From positions 1,430,001-1,494,000 of the forward strand of contig BRXU01000004.1 in the NCBI GenBank assembly GCA_030267565.1: a DNA stretch of 64,000 nt. The letters run 5' to 3'. Origin of the DNA: Pleodorina starrii (lineage: Eukaryota > Chlorophyta > Chlorophyceae > Chlamydomonadales > Volvocaceae). The notes beneath the pieces are model-generated. The model worked only from the letters and a program-made list of their open reading frames with translations, had not been told where the DNA came from and made no database searches. Made by a program: the position numbers and the translations under genes. Of the stretch, positions 1 through 11,358 are shown piece by piece. How positions within the stretch are numbered: the first letter of the stretch is position 1; every line of letters begins with the position of its first letter.

Positions 1-141
1 CCGGCGGGGAGGCGCACGGATTGTCGGCGGTACAAGTCGTCGTCATCTGCATCCGTCAGCTGCATGCATTCGGTCTGGTCTGGTTGCGCATTCTGCTGCC
101 CAGATGTACATGGCCGTCTATCTCCATCCGTTGCAGTGCAC

Positions 142-1805
142 GGCCCGCTGGCCCGCTGGCCCGCTGGCCCGCTGGCCCGCTGGCCCGCTGGCCCGCTGGC
201 CCGCTGGCCCGCTGGCCCGCTGGCCCGCTGGCCCGCTGGCCCGCTGGCCCGCTGGCCCGCTGGCCCGCTGGCCCGCTGGCCCGCTGGCCCGCTGGCCCGC
301 TGGCCCGCTGGCCCGCTGGCCCGCTGGCCCGCTGGCCCGCTGGCCCGCTGGCCCGCTGGCCCGCTGGCCCGCTGGCCCGCTGGCCCGCTGGCCCGCTGGC
401 CCGCTGGCCCGCTGGCCCGCTGGCCCGCTGGCCCGCTGGCCCGCTGGCCCGCTGGCCCGCTGGCCCGCTGGCCCGCTGGCCCGCTGGCCCGCTGGCCCGC
501 GGGCCCGCTGGCCCGCGGGCCCGCTGGCCCGCTGGCCCGCTGGCCCGCGGGCCCGCTGGCCCGCGGGCCCGCTGGCCCGCTGGCCCGCTGGCCCGCTGGC
601 CCGCTGGCCCGCTGGCCCGCGGGCCCGCTGGCCCGCTGGCCCGCTGGCCCGCTGGCCCGCTGGCCCGCGGGCCCGCTGGCCCGCTGGCCCGCTGGCCCGC
701 TGGCCCGCTGGCCCGCTGGCCCGCTGGCCCGCTGGCCCGCTGGCCCGCTGGCCCGCTGGCCCGCTGGCCCGCTGGCCCGCTGGCCCGCTGGCCCGCTGGC
801 CCGCTGGCCCGCTGGCCCGCTGGCCCGCTGGCCCGCTGGCCCGCTGGCCCGCTGGCCCGCTGGCCCGCTGGCCCGCTGGCCCGCTGGCCCGCTGGCCCGC
901 TGGCCCGCTGGCCCGCTGGCCCGCGGGCCCGCGGGCCCGCTGGCCCGCTGGCCCGCTGGCCCGCTGGCCCGCTGGCCCGCTGGCCCGCTGGCCCGCTGGC
1001 CCGCTGGCCCGCTGGCCCGCGGGCCCGCTGGCCCGCTGGCCCGCGGGCCCGCTGGCCCGCTGGCCCGCTGGCCCGCGGGCCCGCTGGCCCGCTGGCCCGC
1101 TGGCCCGCTGGCCCGCTGGCCCGCTGGCCCGCTGGCCCGCTGGCCCGCTGGCCCGCTGGCCCGCTGGCCCGCTGGCCCGCTGGCCCGCTGGCCCGCTGGC
1201 CCGCTGGCCCGCTGGCCCGCTGGCCCGCTGGCCCGCTGGCCCGCTGGCCCGCTGGCCCGCTGGCCCGCTGGCCCGCTGGCCCGCTGGCCCGCTGGCCCGC
1301 TGGCCCGCTGGCCCGCTGGCCCGCTGGCCCGCTGGCCCGCTGGCCCGCTGGCCCGCTGGCCCGCTGGCCCGCTGGCCCGCTGGCCCGCTGGCCCGCTGGC
1401 CCGCTGGCCCGCTGGCCCGCTGGCCCGCTGGCCCGCTGGCCCGCTGGCCCGCTGGCCCGCTGGCCCGCTGGCCCGCTGGCCCGCTGGCCCGCTGGCCCGC
1501 TGGCCCGCTGGCCCGCTGGCCCGCTGGCCCGCTGGCCCGCTGGCCCGCTGGCCCGCTGGCCCGCTGGCCCGCTGGCCCGCTGGCCCGCTGGCCCGCTGGC
1601 CCGCTGGCCCGCTGGCCCGCTGGCCCGCTGGCCCGCTGGCCCGCTGGCCCGCTGGCCCGCTGGCCCGCTGGCCCGCTGGCCCGCTGGCCCGCTGGCCCGC
1701 TGGCCCGCTGGCCCGCTGGCCCGCTGGCCCGCTGGCCCGCTGGCCCGCTGGCCCGCTGGCCCGCTGGCCCGCTGGCCCGCTGGCCCGCTGGCCCGCTGGC
1801 CCGCT
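142..1805. repeat. Minisatellite, 208 copies of an 8-bp unit GGCCCGCT
   Basis: An uninterrupted array of exactly 1664 bp is built from the unit GGCCCGCT. Because 8 is not a multiple of 3, all three forward frames stay open and read the same 8-residue periodic peptide, so the long open frames here are not evidence of a gene. Eleven units carry a T-to-G change giving GGCCCGCG, at 501, 517, 549, 565, 621, 669, 925, 933, 1021, 1045 and 1077; all others are identical. The array lies downstream, on the minus strand, of exon 2 of a Pmp3-family gene, so it may sit in that gene's second intron. Confidence 0.97.
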
Positions 1806-2112
1806 GCTGGCGGCTCCCTACCCTTCCGAGGGTCCGTGCATCTACCTACCTACCTGGACGGAGAGGGCCCAGCCGCTGTAACAACAAGCAATAGTAATAT
1901 GCACGGCAGCCCCCCATGTCCGCCATCTTTCCCCGACCTTCCGTGCATCCTCGCATCCCTCATCACCCCCGCCACGATGCATCCACGCACCTTGTCCCTT
2001 GTCTATACGCACTGCCCCCGCCACCTTCATCCCACCCCAATCCATGGCCTCCCCCAGCCAGCCACCGGTACCGCAGGGGGGATGGGAGCGCCTAGCTATG
2101 TACATACGGTAC

Positions 2113-3030
2113 CTGGCAGGAACCCAAAGAGCGTGAGGATGAGGTTGAGGCAGAGGTCCACGTCCGTAAAGTCCGCTGCGTCCGGGTTCACGTAGATGTG
2201 CTTTACGGCGTAGCTGCGAGCGAGATAGATACGGCAGGGGAGAGGAGGGGAGAGAGGGATCCGAGCGAGGGGAAGAAAGGCGATCGAGCGAGGCGTATGT
2301 ACTCACCCGGGATTGCGTAGTAGCACACGTACAACACAAGGATGCACAGCTGGGGCTAGCTGGGGCGGGTGACGGGAGGGCACACGCAGCAGCCGGCAGT
2401 GCGCGCGCGGCCGGTGCCTGCCTGCTGGGCGATAGCTGTATATTACATTTGCCCTATGATGCATGGCTTTTTTAATTAGTTGCCGCTGCCTCGCTCGTGC
2501 TTCCTAGGCAGGGTCAGGGAAGCCATCCGACCAACCAACCAACCGCGACGACAAATAACCCTTTGCTTGAAGAAGAGCATGTCTGCTGCTGATTATGCCG
2601 CGCCCAAGCAAGTGGTGGCATGGGCAGGATTTGTTGCAGCGCTTGCCCCGAGCCGGATAAGGCCACGCAGCAGCGAGCTACGGACTCGCAGGAACCGACG
2701 CTGCTGGCGTGTTGGACGTAGTTAAGCACTCGGTGCTTGATGAAACGCAGCTCTCCTCAGCATTTTTGCTCCTTTTATACACTATTTTCTACCTGCCAAC
2801 GTTGTTTTGACGCGTAGTAAGGAAGCCGATGCGATCCCTTGGCAGAACCTGGCCCGCCGCTTACTTCGCCCGCTAAGGCGTTGCGAAGCGAGGGCTTACG
2901 CACGGCAGTTTAGTTACAGCCCTAAGTAAATAATTAAAGATGCGCTTCGTTTCGTTACTCACCTTCCGGCAGGTGGCATGACGAAGCACAGAAAGAGTAC
3001 CTGCAGGTCGATCGCCCACATGGCCACCAT
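2113..3030 (-). CDS. Pmp3/UPF0057-family membrane proteolipid, paralogue 1 (partial: last exon not in window)
   Basis: Two exons are visible: 3030..2963 (or from the second ATG at 3021) and 2213..2113. They join as AG+C and give a short protein with a hydrophobic stretch ending FVMPPAG, then YAVKHIYVNPDAADFTD and LCLNLILTLFGFLPG. The pattern of a hydrophobic helix, PP-x-G, a short polar loop and NLxLTLxGxxPG is that of Pmp3/UPF0057, small two-helix plasma-membrane proteins linked in fungi and plants to membrane potential and salt or cold stress. Exon 2 has the same length (101 nt) and phase as in the paralogue at 7489-9375. From the second ATG, exon 1 also matches its 59 nt, so that start is preferred. 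The third exon, which should encode a segment like GIxHALYLF, is not found between 2112 and 1; it lies left of the window or has been lost. Confidence 0.7.
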
Positions 3031-3999
3031 TTGTGCTGCGCTCAGTTGCTTGGTTGTGGCAAACGAGTAAGGTGCGGTTGTGGTACGGATGGGACCGCGA
3101 CGAACGGAGCGGAATGAATGTGCCGGCAGAGGGACCAAGATCCACGCACGGGCAAGAAGGCGAGCAGCCATAACGCACGTACGTACACAGCCCCGGAACG
3201 AAAATAAGTTACAGTTCGTAAAATTCAGTCACACTTCTTATGAAGACTACTATTACGACAAAATGATCGTTTTGCCTGGATGGATGGGCCGTGCGTGCCC
3301 GCCGCCGCACCTATCTGCCTCAAAGAAGCTGTGCGCGAAGTCTGGATAGCAAGCTATGCAGTCCACGGCGTTGACGTATGTAGCAGTTCTCATTGCGGGA
3401 AATCCGTAAAGGCGACTTGAGTGGGCAACTACGGGCGACTACCTACCTGCTGCCGGCACGCAATCGTACGTAGCGCTTGTAGCCAAGCAACTTCCGTTTT
3501 AACCCAAACGTCCTAAGTCGTAAAACATTATCACATCACCAGCTACTTATCACCTTGTTCTTGGAAAGAGCTAGCCTGCCCGAGTTGCCTGTTTTCCATT
3601 CCAGTTGCCTGTTTTATACGATATGCGAGTAAATGCGAGCGCACAGAATGAGCGAGCGCTAGGTTCTGCGGCCCTTATTATTACCACAGAATTATAAATG
3701 AACATTTATATCATTCCTATCATTATAGAAAGGTCGTCAGGGAACATGGTGAAGTTGTCGTCCATGCATCCATCTATCTATCTATCCTGATCCCTCCTGA
3801 TCTAGCTATCTATCCTGCCTCTTCACCGGTGATAACCTGCTGTCTGACCTGTCGTCCAGCCGCTAAACAAAATGATGATGTGAGATCTACTTAGTGTCGT
3901 GCGTTTGCTGCTGTCTCGGGCGGTCGGTGGTTCGTTGTCACGCACGCACGCACACCTTACTTCCACGCGTTCCCGCTGATGGCCCGTTCTTTTAACTGA

Positions 4000-4692
4000 C
4001 GGGAAGCAGGGTGTGTATTACGTCTGTTGTACGCTTGGTTGAGGCCGTTTCGGGTTGCTCTGTTGGCATGGCGCTCCTTGCTTTGTGCAGGGCAAGCCCC
4101 TGTCTGAGGTAGGATGAACAATCCGCCTAGCTAGGCGGTATGGCTAGCGACCGGTGCGAAAGCTGGTCCCCCTTGTAACGTTTGCATCCAAGGCTCTGAT
4201 TACCTGTCGTCAGTTGCGATGCCTGCCGACCTCCGATCGAGACCGATTCTTACGCTTTGGGTGCGCGGTGGTGCGTGCTTCCCCGTCGCTTTATTTGGGC
4301 CCCTGCCCCAGGGGTAGAGCGCATTCGGCGGAGGCGGTTTTGGTGTAGAGCTCAAGGGCCTCGAGAGCGCGCGAGTAGGCTGGTCAGGCGGGGTGGTGAG
4401 GGCTGCGTGGTTTTGTTAGGGCCTAAGGTGTGCGACGCCTCACGTGCGGCTCTCGCTTAGCGCGACCCGCAGTTGTCTGCGCTGCTGAGTTGGTTATTAG
4501 CCAGGGGCCGTGGAGGGTGCCCCTGGCTGGCGTGGCGCGAGTGAGGGAGCGAGGCGCGCGCGGCGGGACAGACGGACGTAGCCGCGCGCCCGCCCCTGTG
4601 CTGTGCCTCGGCCCGGTCAGGGCCACTGGTGCTCGTCCTGCCTCAGGGCGAGTCGCCCACAGTGTAACACCCGTCAACAACAACAACAACAA
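4000..4692 (+). mobile_element. Possible 3' end of a non-LTR retroelement with (CAA)6 tail
   Basis: The segment ends in GTGTAACACCCGT followed by six CAA units at 4675-4692. A non-coding stretch ending in a short A-rich tandem tail is the usual 3' signature of LINE or SINE insertions. No reverse transcriptase frame lies upstream, and I could not identify a target-site duplication, so only the right boundary is suggested by the sequence and the left limit is arbitrary. Confidence 0.3.
4123..4138. repeat. 16-bp perfect palindrome CCGCCTAGCTAGGCGG
   Basis: The sequence CCGCCTAGCTAGGCGG is its own reverse complement. It lies about 540 bp upstream of a (CAA)6 tract and could be part of the same repeat element. 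No function is assigned. Confidence 0.6.
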
Positions 4693-6104
4693 CACTCTTG
4701 CATGATATATACCAATCAAGCGAACGAGAGCCTCGCTGAGCAAGCGAATATAACGAATCCATGAAGGCAGCAGAATTGAGCGTGTAGCGCTGGATAGGAT
4801 GTCAGCAACTGTCAGCATGCATGGCCTGCAACAAACAAACACAAACTAATCAGTACGGAAACCTACCTCCTTGCTACGTACAAGGATGGAAACACGTTGC
4901 AGCCGTCCAGACTACTTGGATGGATGGGCCGATGATAGATGTGGCATCGATCGATCGTTCCAACCAGTTCCAACGGCAATCCCCGCCGACGGATCTATCA
5001 TCAAGCCAGCCAGATCCCCCCATCCATCCATGATGACCAACTACTACTCCGCCGCCAGCAGTCCTTCTGCCGTCCGCCAGCCAGCCCGCCAGCCCGCCAT
5101 CCAGCCTTTCTACCCATCCACTCCGGCCCTACCCTGCTTGCTTGCTTACTAGTGTACCATACACACTCCATCTATCCACACGCATTGCTGTATGTCCACG
5201 CACAGTGCCTTTTCGATCGGCATTGGCGCTGAGCCCACCCCTTACGTACGTAGTGCCAAAAAATAAAGTGTGGTGCACAGTTAGTTGCTGTGCGTGTGTA
5301 ACCTCGTCCCTGCATGCCCCTCGCTGCCATCTGGAATCGCAAAGATGAAAAATGCGTGCGCGCCCCCCTTCCCCCATTAAAGGAAAATAGACGTGGATGG
5401 CCCCGCCCGATTGATTGATGATGACGAGTAATCGCCCAATCCACGCACTTACTTGATTGGCCCATGAATGAACCGACCGATAGTTTCCTCCGTCACCCCC
5501 TGCTGCTGGATGCACGCACTGCTGTCTGGATGGTGTCTGCACTGAAACCAATCAATGGCGCCGCCTCAATCCGCTTGCTTAACCTTAGCTGATGTACCAT
5601 GGTTTCCGTCTTAGTACGACAGATACGGCAGCAGCGAGCGAGCATCCCCGCCGCCAAATAAAACAGCTGCAGCTGACCGACATATTACCCCCATCCAGCA
5701 TCGATGCGCATCGCGCCGCCGCAAGTAAGCCCGTCCATCCATCGGCGCCGGAACGCAGCTACGCGGGCGCAAGCCATAAGTATATATATGGTATCGATGT
5801 ACGTAGCCCCTTGCAAGCAAGCTCCGATAACTACATATGACAGTAGCCACGCATCCATCCGCGCATCACTCCAAGCGAGGTTCGTACATCGTGGCACGCA
5901 TGCGTATGTATGTATGGCTGGCTGGGGCACAATGTGGAATATGTATGTTATACTGAAGGGCAACTACTGTTGGGTGGCTGCTGGTAGGAACCGAACGAAC
6001 GAACTACCCGCCCAGCCACCTGCTGTGTGTATGGATTAATTGCCTAGCGCGACCGACTATGTATGGCACGTCATCAGTTCCCTCAGCCATCAGCAGGGAG
6101 CTCC

Positions 6105-6151
6105 GAGGCGAGGCGAGGCGAGGCGAGGCGAGGCGAGGCGAGGCGAGGCGA
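6105..6151. repeat. (GAGGC)n microsatellite
   Basis: About nine perfect copies of a 5-bp unit GAGGC/GGCGA in non-coding DNA. Confidence 0.95.
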
Positions 6152-6717
6152 GCGTGACAACGATTTGTATTTCGTGGATGCAATGTATAAAGACGTATGT
6201 ATGCGCCGGAGGCATCGATGTATATGTGAAGGAAGAACCGCGCCACCAATGGAACCAACCGCCCAACATTTGAATGAAGGGACTGCGGCGGCGGGGGCGC
6301 ATGTCGGTGTGAACCTGAGCCTAAAGCAAGCAAGGGGGACCACGCTGAAGCTGGCGAGCGAGCGAGCGAGCGGGCCCATGCATGATCAAGGTACGTACAT
6401 ACGTAGGGCGACGTGACCCAGTGTTGCCTGTCCTGGCTTCACATGTCGCACCGCCGCCGTACGTGTACCTGCTAGCTGCCGCGCCCGCCGCACCTCATTC
6501 GCTACCGGCGGTGCGCCGCCACCCACACACCGCCGGCGCACGACCGCAGCGCCAGCCTCCCTGCATGCCTCGCTCCCTGATGTCGTGCATGCGTTCCTGC
6601 TGTCGTGCGTAATAGGTAGGTTAGATAATTTATTCCGCGGACGGAGCTGCAAAGCCCGCTAGCAAGGGCAGACCTCCGTCGGTCCTGCTGCCAGCAAGCA
6701 AGCAAAACGGCGCTCGC

Positions 6718-6718
<1 letters not shown>

Positions 6719-6761
<43 letters not shown>
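6719..6761. repeat. (CGG)n microsatellite
   Basis: About fourteen CGG/GGC triplets in a row, in a region with no supported gene. Read on the minus strand they give a polyproline frame, which I treat as incidental. Confidence 0.95.
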
Positions 6762-7357
6762 GCCGACGGATGTAATGACCAGCAGGGCCTAGCCAGGCAG
6801 GGCGAGGTCCATCTGCCGCTGCTGATAGCTAGGATGGCTGGGACCGTTGTCGTTGTCGTTGAGTGAGTTAGTTGTCCCGAGATAGATCGATATATAGTTA
6901 GATTGACATAAACCCGCCGACTCAGCATCCGACGGAGCGAGAGCACGCCGCGCCATCGCCGCAGACAGACCTATAGATAGGCAGCAGGTGGGCGGCGGCG
7001 GGGGACATCGAACTCGTCGAATTAGCGGCGGTTTAGTTCCCAGGCAGCAGCTGGATGGCGGGGGGATTCGGGCCAAGGTCAGCCCTACAACAGACGTGTA
7101 TGCTTGGAAAGGCTGGTGTAGGACGGGCGAAGCGGCAGGGTCGGTAGCACCTAGCTAGCTAGCTAGTCACCAAGGGAGTCATCTGCTAGCTAGTCAGTAG
7201 TCACCAGTTGCGCGGCGGTGCGCGCATTTTGCTAACATGGACCTCCTTCAACCCTGAGCACGAAATAATTGTCACCAAACCACCCAACCGTAGACCGTTA
7301 GTTGATCAACTAATAATAACTGCGTGTGGTCATGAGTAGTAGTTGTGCGTGCCGTGC

Positions 7358-7362
7358 TTACA
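7358..7362 (-). promoter_or_regulatory. Candidate TGTAA polyadenylation signal of Pmp3 paralogue 2
   Basis: TGTAA on the minus strand (TTACA on plus), 126 nt past the stop at 7489. TGTAA is the usual polyadenylation signal of Chlamydomonas and relatives; the assignment is positional only. Confidence 0.45.
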
Positions 7363-7488
7363 TACATGCATACATACCTGCTGGCCGCGCCACGCAGCAG
7401 CTACCCGCCCGCCAATCGGACGCCGCCCCAGCCGACCCTAAATCCTCAGCCCATGCTGTACGCCCGCCGGCTGATGCAAGGGTTGTTG

Positions 7489-9375
7489 CTATTGCAGCTG
7501 TTGCTGCTGCAGCTGCAGCCGCTGTTCCGCCTGCGCCGCCGCCTCCCTGGCGCGGTCCGTGCGCACGCCGTGCATCAGCAGGCGTACAGCGATCCCCTCA
7601 GCCAGCAGCAGCAGCCAGACCAGGCTCGAGTTCATGGCGAGTGCCACGCCCCAGCCGTTGTACCTTGCGAACAGGTACAGCGCGTGCGCAATGCCTGCGG
7701 GCAGCGGGCGGGCGGGGAGGCACGCGCGGCGGGCGTGGGATGGACGGATGGATGGCGTATGCAGCGTGGTGCCTGCACATATACATACATGTTTATGCCG
7801 TGTACATATGCAGCAGATACGGGACATGAAACCTAAGGCAGGATATGAGCGTAGGTCGCCAGCAGCGGGCGGCCGGTTTTCACTGCCACGACAGCAGTGG
7901 ACTATCTTCACACTTTTCCATTACACAACAGTGGGCACCTGGAACGTGTGTGTGTGTGTGTGTGTGTATGTGGCGAAAGGCAGCAGCAGCGAGCAGGACG
8001 TCGAGGGCGGGCAGGTAGGGTACTGCGAGCTTGCCCTATCCGTCTAGGAGGACCCAGCCAGCCAGCGGCGGGGCAGGGTCCGCCGGCGGGCAGTTAGGCG
8101 GAAGCGCTAGCTAGCTGGTAGCTAGGTAGGCAGGTAGGTAGGTAGGTAGGCGGGTGGGCACATACAGACACGTGCGGAGGTTCGCACCTGGCACAAAGCC
8201 GCAGAGCGTCAGGAAGAGGTTGACAACGAGGTCGAAGTTCATGGGATCGGCCGCCGCCGGGCCCACGTAGACGTGTTTGACGGCGTAGCTGAGAACGGTT
8301 ATTAGGGTCGTCGCACGCGTCGGTGGGGGGGAGGGGAGAGAGCGAAGGACGGAGCGAGAGAGACATACGGGTGTCAAGGGTTACGTAGATAGTGGACTAC
8401 ACAGCCGCAGCTGGTGGCGGGTGTGGGTGCGGGGTGATGAGCGAGCGCGGAGTGGTTCGTGGAAGAATGCATGGGACTGCGATCGCCTTTAGCTGGACAC
8501 GAATCAGTCCGTGACCGATGAGCGGCGGCGGCGGTAGATGCGCCTGGCTGGAAGTGGCGAAGCGAGGAAATGTACGTCCATTCGCGTTCTAGGTTGATAT
8601 GTCAAAAGCGAGGACACGTCCCAAGACGGATGTGTCTAAGCGAGCGAGGGAAACGTCCTCTGGATGCGTGACATTAGCTTTGCTGCAGAGCCGAGCGAGT
8701 GCGAGGGTCGTTGACGGCAGGCTGCAGGCATACGTAGTAGGCGTGTGCGACGACGGCTGCGTGGCCCAGCGTCACCACAGGAGGCCCCGGGAACCGCTCA
8801 AGCGCGATGTAGCTGCTGCCTACTTGATTGTTTGCATCTCATCTTCACTTCCATAGCACCTTGGTTTGGCAGGAGCCGCATACAGCTAGCGCATGCACCT
8901 GTCCCAAGACAAGAGACCCACGCAAACCAACCACCGCCTCGGCCGTTCCCGTCGCTTCGAGCCTAACATGTGACAAGCGCGCGCGTCCTGCTGGCTGCTG
9001 CGCCTGAAACGGTGCTCGCAGAAATTCTCGCCACGCGTTTTTAAAAGGATGTGCAGCTAGCTAGGGCTTCTGCGTGTCAACGTGCGTTGCCTCGGCGGGG
9101 ACGCAGAATCAACGGCGGGGCGCGCCGCTGGGAATCTGCGTGCGTGCGTGCGTGCGTGGGACGTCTTCTGGGAGCACCGACGCTCCGGGCTATCGGCATA
9201 TATATACATACCGGCAGCAGTAGCGCCGCAGCAGACCAACATGATTGCGATGCGGCATGCAGGACCTTACGCATGCTTATGCGTCGAGCATCGATGGGTC
9301 GCGCGGGTCAGCTCACCTGCCAGCGGGCGGCATAATGAAACACAGCAGCAGTATCAAGAGGTCGATGAGCCTCAT
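7489..9375 (-). CDS. Pmp3/UPF0057-family membrane proteolipid, paralogue 2 (complete, extended C-terminus)
   Basis: Three exons, 9375..9317, 8288..8188 and 7694..7489, have GT..AG borders and join in phase to 366 nt, 121 residues plus TAG. The protein starts MRLIDLLILLLCFIMPPAG, continues YAVKHVYVGPAAADPMNF and VVNLFLTLCGFVPG, then IAHALYLFARYNG. This is the full Pmp3/UPF0057 layout: helix, PP-x-G, polar loop, helix with NLxLTL, PG and HALY. Family members are normally 50-75 residues and end soon after HALY. This one adds about 65 residues with a further hydrophobic segment (VWLLLLAEGIAVRLLM) and a Gln-rich amphipathic tail. Expected role is a small plasma- or endomembrane protein affecting membrane potential and ion stress. 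It is a tandem paralogue of the gene at 2113-3030, with conserved intron positions. Confidence 0.85.
7946..7967. repeat. (GT)11 microsatellite in an intron
   Basis: A perfect GT dinucleotide run in intron 2 of the second Pmp3-family gene. Confidence 0.95.
8123..8150. repeat. (TAGG)n microsatellite in an intron
   Basis: Seven TAGG-type tetramers, one imperfect, just downstream of exon 2 of the second Pmp3-family gene. Confidence 0.9.
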
Positions 9376-11358
9376 GGCACGCAGGTCGCAGCAGCAAACA
9401 AACGCAGCAGCAGTTGGCAAGGTACGGTTCTTTCAGCGGCTGCTCGGATCGCAAGCTGCTGTTTGCTGCTGCTGCTGACGCCGGCGTGCGTGGGGGCAGC
9501 GGATGGCGGGAGCGATAGCGGGCGGGTGCGTGGAGAGGAATGAAGGAAGGAGCAGTAAATAAATGGTCAGCAGGTGTGGAAACTTTATGGGACTGTTGCC
9601 AGCGGACGGGTAGCTAGGGGAACCTCGCTCGCTCGACCCTTTCATACATGTTGGCGTACCTGCTGGGCAGGTCGGCGGTTTGCCTCGCTCGTCCTCCGAC
9701 GTACGTTGCCCCGCCTCGATGAAACTACGTAAAAGCATCCCTGCGGATTTCTTGCTGCCGGACTCTTCGTCCAACAGCCCGACATTTGGTTTTGCTCCTT
9801 ATATTACTTGTAGTAGTATTCATTGCAGTGGGCTCAAGGCCCCCCGGCGGAGGCTCCTGCGGGTTGGTCTAGGGAGTTCTAGGCGTTCTAGGTAGGCGTT
9901 TAAGGTATCTAGCTGTCCGTTTCGCAGATTCGCACCAATGGCACTGGTAATAGTGCTGCTTGTGGCCAGCGGCCAAGCACATTTAGTAAGCAGCAGGGCG
10001 GGTAGGCCGGCCAGACGACCGCCGGCGGCTAATGAGCGAGCTAGAACAAGCGCTGTTAGGACTGGATTGCATCATTCGCATCCAAAGTTATTAGAACTGC
10101 ATCAAAAGCCGTCAATACCCAATCAAGGCAATATTGCGATTTACAACAGCTAGTAATCTATTGACGGAGGAGGACACACAAACGATAATGACTGCTGTGG
10201 ACGACGTTTGGGGCGTTTCGTCTACGAGCGAGCGACGCCGCCACTCTTTATTTTCGGTCGGTCTCGGCAGTGTGTAGCTCGCTCTACACACTCTTTTTGA
10301 CGTGTTCAAGGGCAGCTTCAATGTGGATTAGCTTGATCCTGGCTTCCTGGGACCAGAATGCACGTTTGAAGTTTTGTACTGCCGTTCCTAGTCTGGCAAC
10401 TACGGGCAGCTGCTGTCGCTTACGTTCGTAGGTAGGATCTGGTAGGATGCCGCTAGAGCTTCTCCTAAGCAGCCCTGAGCAGCTATCGGTACAGCTAGAG
10501 CAGAACCCCAAGAGTCATCCACCGTGGTAGTTCGTTTGCTGCAATATTATCCCTTGTTTGAACAAGGAGGGGTGGTCGCGAACAGACCGTCGTCATTCGT
10601 TGGCTGCCGCTATTATTTCTCTCTTACTGTGTGTCGCATTGCGATATGTTATGTATGATCTCGCAGAATAAGGAAGTGTGCGCAATTGGAAGAAAATGCA
10701 TGACTGGCTGTGAAGGGTTGTGTCCCGTACTGTAGCAAACATCGATTCACACAGATTCACACTTTCCCGTACTCGGGAACGACCCCCGATCTGGGAAGCT
10801 AACGTAACGCAGCTGCGCGCGAGTGCGTATTGGTTTAGATCCGAGGTTCATTTGCCAAAGAGCATTTGACCAAAATCAGGGGAGAGGGGTGTCCATGTAG
10901 ACCGTTGAACGGCCGATACTCGACCGTTAGGGCCATTATGGGACCTGCAACCCCCCAACTCTCCCCTGCTAAATACGTACCATAATTATGGTGATGTTCT
11001 AGGAACACTGACACCCGACAAACCGTTCCACCTTTTGCGCCATGCCACCGCAAACAGGTCCGATAAATCGAGCATTTGATTGGCGACAGCTTCGAAGGTT
11101 TGACTGGAATTTGAGGGCCCGATGCATGCGAAGCCTGCTGAGTTCGATATGTTGCATGTCAGCTTACTTCCAATACTGTTCACGTATATCTTATAGTTTC
11201 TTCTCCTCATTATTTATGTTTTGGCTGGCTAGGTCAGCACAGTTCGGCGTTGACTCTACAAGTTTCTTTATTTCTGCAAGACCAGAGCAGTAATCCTATT
11301 ATGCATATTTATCGTTTATCGAAGACCTGAACTAAAGACACCTACAACCGCTAATCAG
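9376..11358. other. Intergenic region, no gene recognised
   Basis: About 2 kb between the divergent second Pmp3-family gene and the NEDD1-like gene. Any shared promoter would lie here. I looked for WD40-repeat exons belonging to the NEDD1-like gene and saw none on the plus strand. A minus-strand frame near 10290-10500 is the most protein-like piece, but it has no recognisable family. Confidence 0.45.

Larger units (their letters stand above)
3031..7488. other. Intergenic region, no gene recognised
   Basis: About 4.4 kb between the two Pmp3-family genes. Short frames occur on both strands, but none shows a known motif or a convincing splice structure. The region holds a possible retroelement 3' end at about 4000-4692, a GAGGC repeat at 6105-6151 and a CGG repeat near 6719-6761. 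Confidence 0.5.

Noticed and set aside
21..2195. Very long open frames in all three forward frames over the minisatellite
   Set aside because: An 8-bp unit without a stop codon keeps every frame open and yields the same periodic peptide; there is no independent coding evidence.
10284..10511. Minus-strand frame with VVARLGTAVQNFKRAF
   Set aside because: Moderately protein-like but no family motif, no splice partners and no neighbouring support.
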